The notes beneath the pieces are model-generated. The model was not told where the DNA came from. It ran no database searches and saw nothing but the letters and a program-made list of their open reading frames with translations. The position numbers and the translations under genes are program-made. Below, piece after piece: positions 1 through 5,203 of a DNA stretch of 5,203 bases; the first letter of the stretch is position 1, and every line of letters begins with the position of its first letter. Source of the DNA: Patulibacter sp. (GTDB taxonomy: Bacteria > Actinomycetota > Thermoleophilia > Solirubrobacterales > Solirubrobacteraceae); contig JALRCL010000694.1 in assembly GCA_023268575.1 (NCBI GenBank), positions 1 to 5,203 on the forward strand. Reading direction: 5' to 3'.

Positions 1-1
1 C

Positions 2-295
2 GAGGCGATCGACTTCGAGCACCTGGTGCCCGGACACGGCGAGCCCGGGGGCCGCGAGCTCCTGGCGCGCTACCGCGACCTCGGCCGCGAGGTCGTCGGT
101 CGCGTGGCCGACGCCATCGCGCGCGGCGACTCCCGCGACGAGTGCGCCGAGCGGATCCGGTTCGAGGACCTGATCCACGCGCCGATCGGGTCGAGCCCGG
201 GATACCCGGACGACCTCATCGAGGACTTCCAACGCCGCTCGATCGAGCGGATCCACGACGACCTCGTCACCGACCCCGCGTTGCGGGACCGCTGA
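2..295 (+). CDS. MBL-fold metallohydrolase, C-terminal fragment (5' end outside window)
   Basis: The last 97 codons of a gene that begins upstream; frame 2 is open from the first base and stops at TGA 293-295. The segment starts EAIDFEHLVPGHGEPGG. The VPGHG motif (visible residues 9-13, His at 12) matches the late metal-binding His motif of metallo-beta-lactamase-fold hydrolases, where a beta-strand ends in PGHG and a helix follows. The helix here is the Arg/Glu-rich RELLARYRDLGREVVGRV stretch. After it come an acidic helical segment and a short tail rich in Asp, Arg and Pro. The zinc-binding HxHxDH motif would lie upstream and cannot be seen, so metal binding and substrate (lactone, thioester, glyoxalase-like and others are all possible) remain open. 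The gene ends 30 nt before the lipoprotein gene on the same strand and is plausibly in the same operon. The GTG at 26 is an internal valine of the motif, not a start. The fold assignment is fairly secure; the function is unknown. Confidence 0.72.
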   Translation, partial: EAIDFEHLVPGHGEPGGRELLARYRDLGREVVGRVADAIARGDSRDECAERIRFEDLIHAPIGSSPGYPDDLIEDFQRRSIERIHDDLVTDPALRDR

Positions 296-325
296 CGAGC
301 ACGACAACCACCACGGGGAGCAACG
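296..325 (+). other. short intergenic gap before the lipoprotein gene
   Basis: Only 30 nt separate the hydrolase stop from the lipoprotein ATG. The gap carries a ribosome binding site. I see no inverted repeat with a T-run that would act as a terminator, and there is too little room for an obvious promoter. This favours read-through from the hydrolase gene, although a promoter inside the upstream coding region cannot be excluded. Confidence 0.6.
315..320 (+). promoter_or_regulatory. ribosome binding site of the substrate-binding protein gene
   Basis: GGGGAG lies 5 nt before the ATG at 326 and resembles the Shine-Dalgarno core. It is the strongest such site in the window and fixes this start. 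A strong site on the receptor gene fits the need for more receptor than membrane components. Confidence 0.75.
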
Positions 326-388
326 ATGCGCAAACTGACGACCTTCGGCTGCGTGGCCGTGCTGGGCGTGGCCGGGCTGACCGGCTGC
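326..388 (+). other. lipoprotein signal peptide and lipobox (codons 1-21)
   Basis: The first 20 residues have a basic start (RK at 2-3), a hydrophobic core (FGCVAVLGVAGL) and the lipobox L18-T19-G20-C21 encoded at 377-388. Signal peptidase II would cleave before Cys21 and the protein would stay anchored to the outer face of the membrane. The Ser/Asp/Gly run directly after the cysteine is typical of actinobacterial solute-binding lipoproteins. Confidence 0.88.
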
Positions 389-1480
389 GGCTCCAGCGAC
401 GACGACTCGTCGGGCAGCGGCTCGACGGGCGGCTCGGACGTCTCGGCGGCGAACGTCCAGTACGCGAAGGACCAGATCGCGAAGTTCAGCGTCGTCCCGA
501 AGTTCGAGTCCGACGCCGAGCCGATCGACGTCTCGTCGCTCAAGGGCAAGACGGTCTACTCGATCCCGATCACGACCTCGATCCCCTTCTACAAGGACGG
601 CGAGGCCGCGATGGCGGCCGCCGCGAAGAAGGCCGGCGTGAAGTACGTGACCTACCCGTCGCAGGGCAAGGTCTCCGACTTCCAGCAGGGCTTCTCGGAC
701 GCGATCAACGCCAAGGCGTCGGTCATCATCCTCAACGGCCCGCTGCCGGACACGCTCCAGCCGCAGATCCGCCAGGCCAAGAAGGCCGGCATCAAGATCA
801 TCGCCGCCCACGAGGAGGACACGACCTCGCCGACGCCGCAGGGCGTCGACGCGGTCGCGGCGGGCGAGTTCTACAACGCCGCCCGTCTGATGGTCGACAA
901 GGCGATCGCCGACCAGGACGGCAAGCCCGTCAAGGCGCTCGCGATCTCCGCCGACGAGACCCGCCCGTCCAAGGGCATGGTCGCCGCGATGAAGGACGAG
1001 CTCGCCAAGCACTGCGGCTCCTCCTGCTCGCTGACGGTCACGAACGTCCCGGTCGCCGACTGGGCCACGAAGATCCAGCCGCAGGTCCAGTCCGAGCTCA
1101 ACCGGGACGGCGAGATCAACACGATCCTGCCGATCTACGACTCGATGGCCCAGTACACCGACCCGGCGATCCGCCAGGCGGCCCGCGGCCGGACGGTGAA
1201 CGTCTACTCGTTCAACGGCACCCCGTCGATCAACGCCCTGATGCAGAAGGGCGGCAGCAACCTGAAGATGAACGTCGGCGAGAGCCCGACCCTCATCGGC
1301 CTGCTGACGATGGACCAGGCGTTCCGCCTGATGCTGAACAAGCAGCCGCTCGACAAGCCCGCCGCGCCGATCCGCGTCTTCACCCCGGAGAACGTCGACG
1401 AGGCCGGCACCCCGCCCGTCTCGGGCAAGGGCTTCGGCGACGTCGACGCCGGCTACGACACCCTCTGGGGCCTGAAGTGA
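326..1480 (+). CDS. ABC transporter substrate-binding lipoprotein, RbsB-like (periplasmic-binding type 1 fold)
   Basis: A 384-residue extracytoplasmic receptor that should bind a small solute and deliver it to the permease encoded two genes downstream. Residues 1-20 form a lipoprotein signal peptide: MRK, a hydrophobic core, then lipobox LTGC with Cys21 as the lipidation site. A Ser/Gly/Asp linker (22-40) tethers it to the membrane. From about residue 76 it follows the Peripla_BP_4 pattern. There is a first beta-strand with IPFY at 86-89, where sugar receptors usually have NPFF, and then an Ala/Lys helix. Next come ASVIILNGPLPDTLQP (131-146) and AKKAGIKIIAAHEED (151-165), matching the alternating strands of lobe 1. 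PIYDSMAQ (269-276, Asp272) corresponds to the NDxxA-like element of lobe 2. Cys230 and Cys234 (CGSSC) could form a disulfide outside the cell. The length is normal for the family. The stop codon overlaps the ATPase start by 4 nt. The fold and role are clear; sugar, polyol and other ligands cannot be told apart. Confidence 0.93.
   Translation: MRKLTTFGCVAVLGVAGLTGCGSSDDDSSGSGSTGGSDVSAANVQYAKDQIAKFSVVPKFESDAEPIDVSSLKGKTVYSIPITTSIPFYKDGEAAMAAAAKKAGVKYVTYPSQGKVSDFQQGFSDAINAKASVIILNGPLPDTLQPQIRQAKKAGIKIIAAHEEDTTSPTPQGVDAVAAGEFYNAARLMVDKAIADQDGKPVKALAISADETRPSKGMVAAMKDELAKHCGSSCSLTVTNVPVADWATKIQPQVQSELNRDGEINTILPIYDSMAQYTDPAIRQAARGRTVNVYSFNGTPSINALMQKGGSNLKMNVGESPTLIGLLTMDQAFRLMLNKQPLDKPAAPIRVFTPENVDEAGTPPVSGKGFGDVDAGYDTLWGLK
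1467..1470 (+). promoter_or_regulatory. weak ribosome binding site inside the upstream gene, for the ATPase GTG start
   Basis: GGGG sits 6 nt before the GTG at 1477, within the last codons of the substrate-binding protein gene. The match is modest, so ATPase translation probably depends largely on ribosomes finishing the upstream gene (GTGA overlap). Confidence 0.45.
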
Positions 1481-3057
1481 GCGAGCCTCGCCAGGCGCAG
1501 TCCGGCGGCGCGAGCAGCGCCGCCGGTGCGGAGGTCCTCGCGATCTCCGGCCTCGTCAAGCGCTTCGCCGGCGTGCCGGCTCTCGGGGGCGTCGACCTGA
1601 CGGTGCGCGCCGGCGAGGTTCACGGGCTGCTCGGGGCCAACGGCTGCGGCAAGTCCACGCTGATCAAGACCCTCGCCGGCGTGCACGACGCCGACGAGGG
1701 CCGGGTCGCGGTCCACGGGCAGGAGGTGCCGATGCCCTTCGGCGCCGACGGCCTGCGGACCCGGGGCCTGTCCTTCGTCCATCAGGACCTCGGGCTCTCC
1801 GACGCCGCCACGGTGCTGGAGCACCTGGCGCTCGACCACGTCGGCGCCAGCGGCACGATGCGTCGGATCCCGTGGGAGGCGGAGCGCCGGCGTGCCGCCG
1901 ACCTGCTCGCGCGGTTCGAGGTCGCCGTCGACCCGGACGCCCGCGTCGACCAGCTGACCCCCGTCCAACGGGCGATGGTCGCGATCGTCCGCGCCGTCGC
2001 GTCGCAGGAGCTGCACGCGTCGGGCGGCGAGCGCCGGCCCCAGCTGCTGATCCTCGACGAGCCGACGGTCTTCCTGCCGAGCGCGGACGTCGCCATCCTC
2101 TTCCGGCTCGTCGACCGCCTGCGCCAGGCCGGCGACGCCGTGATCCTCGTGTCGCACGACCTCGACGAGGTGCTCGAGATCTGCGACCGCGTCACCGTCC
2201 TGCGCGACGGTCTGAACGTCGGCACCCGCGAGGTCGAGGGCCTCGGCCGCGACGAGCTCGTCGAGCTCATCCTCGGCGTTCAGATCGGTGCGGTGACCCG
2301 CCCCGAGGACGGCACGGAGCGCGGATCGCAGGTCGCGCTGTCCACGCGCGGCCTGTCCGGCGAGCGCGTCCGTGGCCTGGACCTCGACCTGCACCCCGGC
2401 GAGGTCGTCGGCGTCACGGGCCTGGCGGGGTCGGGGATCGAGGAGCTCACCGACCTCGTCTACGGCGTGCGACCGCTGCACGGCGGCACGGTCGTCGTCG
2501 GGGGCCAGGAGATCGCCGCGCCGACCCCGGCTCGGATGCTGCGCCACGACGTGGTCCTGCTGCCGGCCGACCGCAAGGCCCTCGGCAGCGCTCCGCGCCT
2601 CTCGGTGCTCGAGAACATGTCGCTGCCGTTCCTGCGCAGCGCGTTCCGGGGCGGCCGCCTGCGCTGGAAGGCGCTCGAGCAGCAGGCCCAGGACACCTGC
2701 GTCCGGCTGCACGTCAAGCCGGCCGACCCGTCGGCGCTCTTCTCGAGCCTCTCCGGCGGCAACCAGCAGAAGGCCCTCCTGGGCAAGTGGCTGGACACGA
2801 AGCCGACCGTGATGCTCCTCGCCGAGCCGACCCAGGGCGTCGACGTCGGGGCCCGCCGCGAGATCTTCCGCCTCGTCCGCGAGGCCGTCGCCGGAGGCGC
2901 GTCCGTCCTCTGCGCGACCTCGGACTACGAGCAGCTCGTCCAGCTCGCCGATCGCGTCCTGATCTTCGCCGACGGCCGCGTCGTCGACGAGATCGCCGGC
3001 GACGCGATCACCAAGGACGCCCTCACCACCGCCATCTACGCAGGAGCCGCAGCATGA
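1477..3057 (+). CDS. tandem-domain ABC transporter ATPase (RbsA/XylG/MglA type)
   Basis: A 526-residue cytoplasmic ATPase with two fused nucleotide-binding domains, the usual length for CUT2-type importers, powering the permease encoded next. The start is GTG 1477, overlapping the previous stop by 4 nt. The frame stays open far upstream through the lipoprotein gene, but that stretch is an Arg/Gly-rich shadow, and no other ATG or GTG lies between 1477 and the first domain. Domain 1 (about 20-270) has Walker A GANGCGKS (53-60), Q-loop Gln103, Walker B LLILDEPT (190-197; Asp194, Glu195) and H-loop His227. Its signature region reads LTPVQRAMVAIVRAV (160-174) rather than LSxGQ and is followed by an extra loop (175-189). 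Domain 2 (about 285-526) has the degenerate P-loop GLAGSGIEEL (315-324), the family DRK motif (365-367), signature LSGGNQQK (425-432) and Walker B LLAEPTQGVDVGA (447-459), with Ala449 where Asp is usual. LSGGNQQK and EPTQGVDVGA firmly mark the family. The transported solute is unknown. Confidence 0.95.
   Translation: MSEPRQAQSGGASSAAGAEVLAISGLVKRFAGVPALGGVDLTVRAGEVHGLLGANGCGKSTLIKTLAGVHDADEGRVAVHGQEVPMPFGADGLRTRGLSFVHQDLGLSDAATVLEHLALDHVGASGTMRRIPWEAERRRAADLLARFEVAVDPDARVDQLTPVQRAMVAIVRAVASQELHASGGERRPQLLILDEPTVFLPSADVAILFRLVDRLRQAGDAVILVSHDLDEVLEICDRVTVLRDGLNVGTREVEGLGRDELVELILGVQIGAVTRPEDGTERGSQVALSTRGLSGERVRGLDLDLHPGEVVGVTGLAGSGIEELTDLVYGVRPLHGGTVVVGGQEIAAPTPARMLRHDVVLLPADRKALGSAPRLSVLENMSLPFLRSAFRGGRLRWKALEQQAQDTCVRLHVKPADPSALFSSLSGGNQQKALLGKWLDTKPTVMLLAEPTQGVDVGARREIFRLVREAVAGGASVLCATSDYEQLVQLADRVLIFADGRVVDEIAGDAITKDALTTAIYAGAAA
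3041..3046 (+). promoter_or_regulatory. ribosome binding site of the permease gene
   Basis: CAGGAG lies 7 nt before the ATG at 3054, inside the last codons of the ATPase gene. It is a good Shine-Dalgarno match at normal spacing and supports starting the permease at the ATGA overlap. Confidence 0.65.
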
Positions 3058-4151
3058 CCAGCACCAAGACGCGGCCGGTGACGGCGGCCGGGCCGTCGGA
3101 CGGTCCCGCCGCGCCCGAGCCGGTGAAGCTCAAGTCCCGCAAGGAGCCGGAGCGCTTCGCGCTGCTCGGCGTCTGGGCGATCGTCATCGTCGTCTTCTCG
3201 CTGACGACCGACCGGTTCCTCACCGAGGGGAACATCTCGAGCATGCTCGGGTCGCAGACCGTGCTGCTGATCCTGGCGCTCGGCCTGCTCATCCCGCTGC
3301 GGGTGGGGGACTACGACCTCTCCGTCGCGGCGACGCTCGGCATCTCGGCGATGATCGTCGCCCTGCTGAACGTCAACCACGGGTGGGGGATCGTCCCCGC
3401 CTGCCTCGTGGCGATCCTCGCCGGCTCGTTGATCGGCGCGATCAACGGCACGATCGTCGTCCGCTTCGACATCGATCCGTTCATCGTCACGCTCGGCATG
3501 TCGACGCTGCTGCAGGGCGTGCTCTTCTGGATCTCCGACTCCGCCACGATCTCCGGCATCGACATCGGCCTCACCGACGCGGTGCTGACGAACACGGTCC
3601 TCAGCATCCCGGTGAACTTCTGGTACGCCGTGATCCTCTGCGGGATCCTCTGGTACGTCTTCGACTTCACCCCGGCCGGCCAGCGACTGCTGTTCGTCGG
3701 CCAGAGCAAGGACATGGCCCGGCTGAACGGCATCGCCGTCGGCCGCGCCCGCTTCCTCGCGCTCGTCGCGTCCGGCACGATCGCGGCGCTCGCGGGCGTC
3801 GTCCTGGCGGGCACGACCGGCTCGGCCGACCCGAACTCCAGCGCCTCGTTCCTGCTGCCGGCGTTCGCCGCCTGCTTCCTCGGCTCGACGACGTTGAAGA
3901 TCGGCCGCTTCAACCCCTGGGGCACCTTCATCGCCCTGTACTTCATCGTGACCGGCACGACCGGCCTGCAGCTGCTCGGCGCGCAGAACTACGTCCAGCA
4001 GCTCTTCTACGGCGCGGCACTGATCATCGCCGTCGTCCTCTCGAAGATCCTGCGCCAGCGCAACGACCGCCGGCTGCAGAACGACGCCCGGGAGGCCGCG
4101 CGCGCCGCGACGGCCGCCGACGCCACCTCGACCCCGAAGGGAACCGCATGA
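3054..4151 (+). CDS. ABC transporter membrane permease (RbsC-like, BPD_transp_2 family)
   Basis: A 365-residue integral membrane protein that should form the translocation pore, as a homodimer because no second permease gene is present. Residues 1-34 are a polar cytoplasmic leader. About ten hydrophobic segments follow, near residues 35-52, 68-83, 89-106, 111-131, 142-160, 187-205, 232-254, 264-280, 290-306 and 311-331. Family landmarks are GDYDLSVAATLG (85-96, for the usual GGIDLSVG), INGTIVVRFDIDPFIVTLG (130-148) and the cytoplasmic coupling loop QSKDMARLNGIAVGRAR (217-233). FLLPAFAACFLGSTT (266-280) comes next. The tail (332-365) is charged and Ala-rich and probably cytoplasmic. The ATG at 3054 overlaps the ATPase stop (ATGA) and has its own Shine-Dalgarno site. 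The frame is open upstream of 3054, but that translation is an Arg/Pro-rich shadow of the ATPase gene. The family is certain; the substrate is not. Confidence 0.94.
   Translation: MTSTKTRPVTAAGPSDGPAAPEPVKLKSRKEPERFALLGVWAIVIVVFSLTTDRFLTEGNISSMLGSQTVLLILALGLLIPLRVGDYDLSVAATLGISAMIVALLNVNHGWGIVPACLVAILAGSLIGAINGTIVVRFDIDPFIVTLGMSTLLQGVLFWISDSATISGIDIGLTDAVLTNTVLSIPVNFWYAVILCGILWYVFDFTPAGQRLLFVGQSKDMARLNGIAVGRARFLALVASGTIAALAGVVLAGTTGSADPNSSASFLLPAFAACFLGSTTLKIGRFNPWGTFIALYFIVTGTTGLQLLGAQNYVQQLFYGAALIIAVVLSKILRQRNDRRLQNDAREAARAATAADATSTPKGTA
4137..4142 (+). promoter_or_regulatory. ribosome binding site of the alcohol dehydrogenase gene
   Basis: AAGGGA lies 5 nt before the ATG at 4148, inside the last codons of the permease gene. 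It is a moderate Shine-Dalgarno match and supports the start at the ATGA overlap. Confidence 0.55.
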
Positions 4152-5203
4152 AGACCCGTGGAGCCATCATCAAGGCCGTCGGCCAGGAGTGGGAGGTCGT
4201 CGACCTGGAGCTCGGGGAGCCCAACGACCACGAGGTCCTCATCGAGGTCCACGCCTCGGGGCTCTGCCACTCCGACGCGCACCTCACGGACGGCGACCTG
4301 CAGGTGGAGCTGCCGTTCGTCGGCGGTCACGAGGGCGCCGGCATCGTCAAGCGGGTCGGGTCGAAGGTCACGCGCGTGCAGGTCGGCGACCACGTCTGCA
4401 CGTCGTTCATCCCGGCGTGCGGGACCTGCAAGTGGTGCGCGACGGGCCGCTCGAACCTCTGCAAGAACGGCTACCTGATGGAGCAGGGCAAGTCGATGGA
4501 CGGCACGTACCGCTTCTCGCTCGACGGCGAGGGGCTCGGGGCGCTCTGCCGGCTCGGGACGTTCTCCGACCACATCGTCTGCTCCGAGCAGCAGGCGATC
4601 AAGATCGACGACGACATCCCGCTCGACGTCGCCTGCCTCGTCTCCTGCGGGGTGGCGACCGGCTTCGGCGCCGCGACGAACGTCGCCGAGGTGAAGCCCG
4701 GGGACGTCGTCCTCGTCGTCGGCATGGGCGGCGTCGGCGTCAACGCGGTGCAGGGGGCGGCCCAGGCCGGCGCCACGCACGTCGTCGTGGTCGACCCCGT
4801 GGCGTCCAAGCGCGAGCGCGCCGCCGAGTTCGGCGCCACCGCGACCTTCGCCACGATCGAGGAGGCGCTCCCGTACATCCACGAGCGCACGGACTGGCAG
4901 GGCACCGACGCGACGATCATCACGGTCGACCGCGCGATGGGCGACGTCATCGCCGAGGCCTTCCGCACCGTCGCGAAGTCCGGCTCCTGCGTGCTCGTGG
5001 CCCTCGGCCCGGACACGGAGATCATCCCGATCCACCCGCAGGAGCTGCAGACGATGTCCCGCAGCCTCAAGGGCGTCATGTTCGGCAACTGCAACCCGAT
5101 CGCCGACATCCCGAGCCTCCTGGCCCAGTACAAGGCCGGGAAGCTCAAGCTCGACGAGCTCGTCACGACGCGCTACGGCATCGAGGACATCAACCAGGGC
5201 TTC
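4148..5203 (+). CDS. zinc-dependent alcohol dehydrogenase, NDMA-dependent (mycofactocin-associated) type, 3' end outside window
   Basis: The first 352 codons of a medium-chain dehydrogenase/reductase, probably lacking only about the last 20 residues. It should oxidise an alcohol to an aldehyde or ketone in the cytoplasm. Catalytic zinc ligands are visible as Cys40 (GLCHSD), His61-Glu62 (GGHEGAG) and Cys167 (VSCGVATG). Structural zinc ligands are Cys91, Cys94, Cys97 and Cys105 (CGTCKWC, then NLC). The Rossmann fold shows GMGGVG at 192-197 and Asp216 at the end of the second strand, which favours NAD over NADP. Stretches such as GLCHSDAHLTDGDL, SFIPACGTCKWCATG, MDGTYRF, KIDDDIPLDVACLVSCGV and NAVQGAAQAGA match my memory of the Rxyl_3153-type NDMA-dependent subfamily, whose tightly held nicotinamide is recycled through mycofactocin in other actinobacteria. 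The ATG overlaps the permease stop (ATGA), tying the enzyme to the importer. Membership of the broader dehydrogenase family is certain; the mycofactocin link is inferred from resemblance. Confidence 0.9.
   Translation, partial: MKTRGAIIKAVGQEWEVVDLELGEPNDHEVLIEVHASGLCHSDAHLTDGDLQVELPFVGGHEGAGIVKRVGSKVTRVQVGDHVCTSFIPACGTCKWCATGRSNLCKNGYLMEQGKSMDGTYRFSLDGEGLGALCRLGTFSDHIVCSEQQAIKIDDDIPLDVACLVSCGVATGFGAATNVAEVKPGDVVLVVGMGGVGVNAVQGAAQAGATHVVVVDPVASKRERAAEFGATATFATIEEALPYIHERTDWQGTDATIITVDRAMGDVIAEAFRTVAKSGSCVLVALGPDTEIIPIHPQELQTMSRSLKGVMFGNCNPIADIPSLLAQYKAGKLKLDELVTTRYGIEDINQGF

Noticed and set aside
311..320. CCACGGGGAG in the intergenic gap considered as an operator or hairpin.
   Set aside because: No symmetrical partner lies nearby; the GGGGAG part is explained as a ribosome binding site.
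389..445. Repetitive Ser/Gly/Asp-coding stretch considered as a DNA repeat.
   Set aside because: It encodes the flexible linker after the lipidated cysteine, a normal trait of actinobacterial lipoproteins, and has no regular repeat unit.
142..1476. Frame 1 is open from 142 into the ATPase gene, suggesting a 971-residue protein.
   Set aside because: The part before 1477 is Arg/Gly/Pro-rich, has no family motifs and lies entirely under the well-supported hydrolase end and lipoprotein gene in another frame. It is a high-G+C shadow.
1453..2712. A 419-codon minus-strand open frame opposite the ATPase gene.
   Set aside because: Its composition (Ala, Arg, Asp, Gln, Val repeats) mirrors codons of the plus-strand gene, and it has no recognisable domain. 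Long antisense frames are expected at this G+C content.
1872..3053. An upstream in-frame extension of the permease.
   Set aside because: This stretch translates to Arg/Pro-rich sequence within the ATPase gene. A good Shine-Dalgarno site and an ATGA overlap mark the start at 3054, directly followed by a plausible permease N-terminus.
4007..5035. A 342-codon minus-strand open frame opposite the dehydrogenase gene.
   Set aside because: It is low-complexity Asp/Arg/Val/Leu sequence without motifs and lies antisense to a gene with intact zinc and nucleotide-binding motifs. It is a shadow.

Overview
The window is very G+C-rich, with third codon positions almost entirely G or C. It is fully packed with genes on the plus strand and looks like chromosomal DNA of a high-G+C actinobacterium. 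The pairing of a Ser/Gly/Asp-linked lipoprotein with an alcohol dehydrogenase of the NDMA-dependent (mycofactocin-associated) type fits Actinomycetota. A Thermoleophilia/Solirubrobacterales-like host (Conexibacter, Patulibacter and relatives) is my guess from protein style, not something the sequence proves.

Layout, left to right: (1) the C-terminal end of a metallo-beta-lactamase-fold hydrolase (2-295, 5' end outside the window); (2) a 30-nt gap holding a clear ribosome binding site; (3) a lipoprotein substrate-binding protein of the RbsB-like family (326-1480); (4) a tandem two-domain ABC ATPase of the RbsA/XylG/MglA type (1477-3057); (5) a 365-residue RbsC-like membrane permease (3054-4151); (6) a zinc-dependent alcohol dehydrogenase (4148 to the window end, 3' end outside). 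The last three junctions are all 4-nt stop/start overlaps (GTGA, ATGA, ATGA), so genes 3 to 6 form one tightly coupled operon. The hydrolase probably belongs to it as well.

Together the genes encode a complete CUT2-type importer: lipoprotein receptor, ATPase and one permease gene whose product is expected to form a dimer. It is translationally coupled to an NAD-type medium-chain dehydrogenase that most resembles the NDMA-dependent family, known to work with the redox cofactor mycofactocin. The simplest reading is uptake and first oxidation of an alcohol-bearing small molecule (a sugar, polyol or other alcohol). The substrate cannot be read from the sequence. The ATPase is the most unusual protein: its first domain has a non-canonical signature segment followed by an insertion, and its second domain lacks both the P-loop lysine and the Walker B aspartate.

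I see no RNA genes, mobile elements, CRISPR, large repeats or convincing terminators. No stretch of 300 bases lacks a gene. Nothing here requires a wholly new type of system; the points of interest are the transporter-dehydrogenase coupling and the degenerate ATPase motifs.
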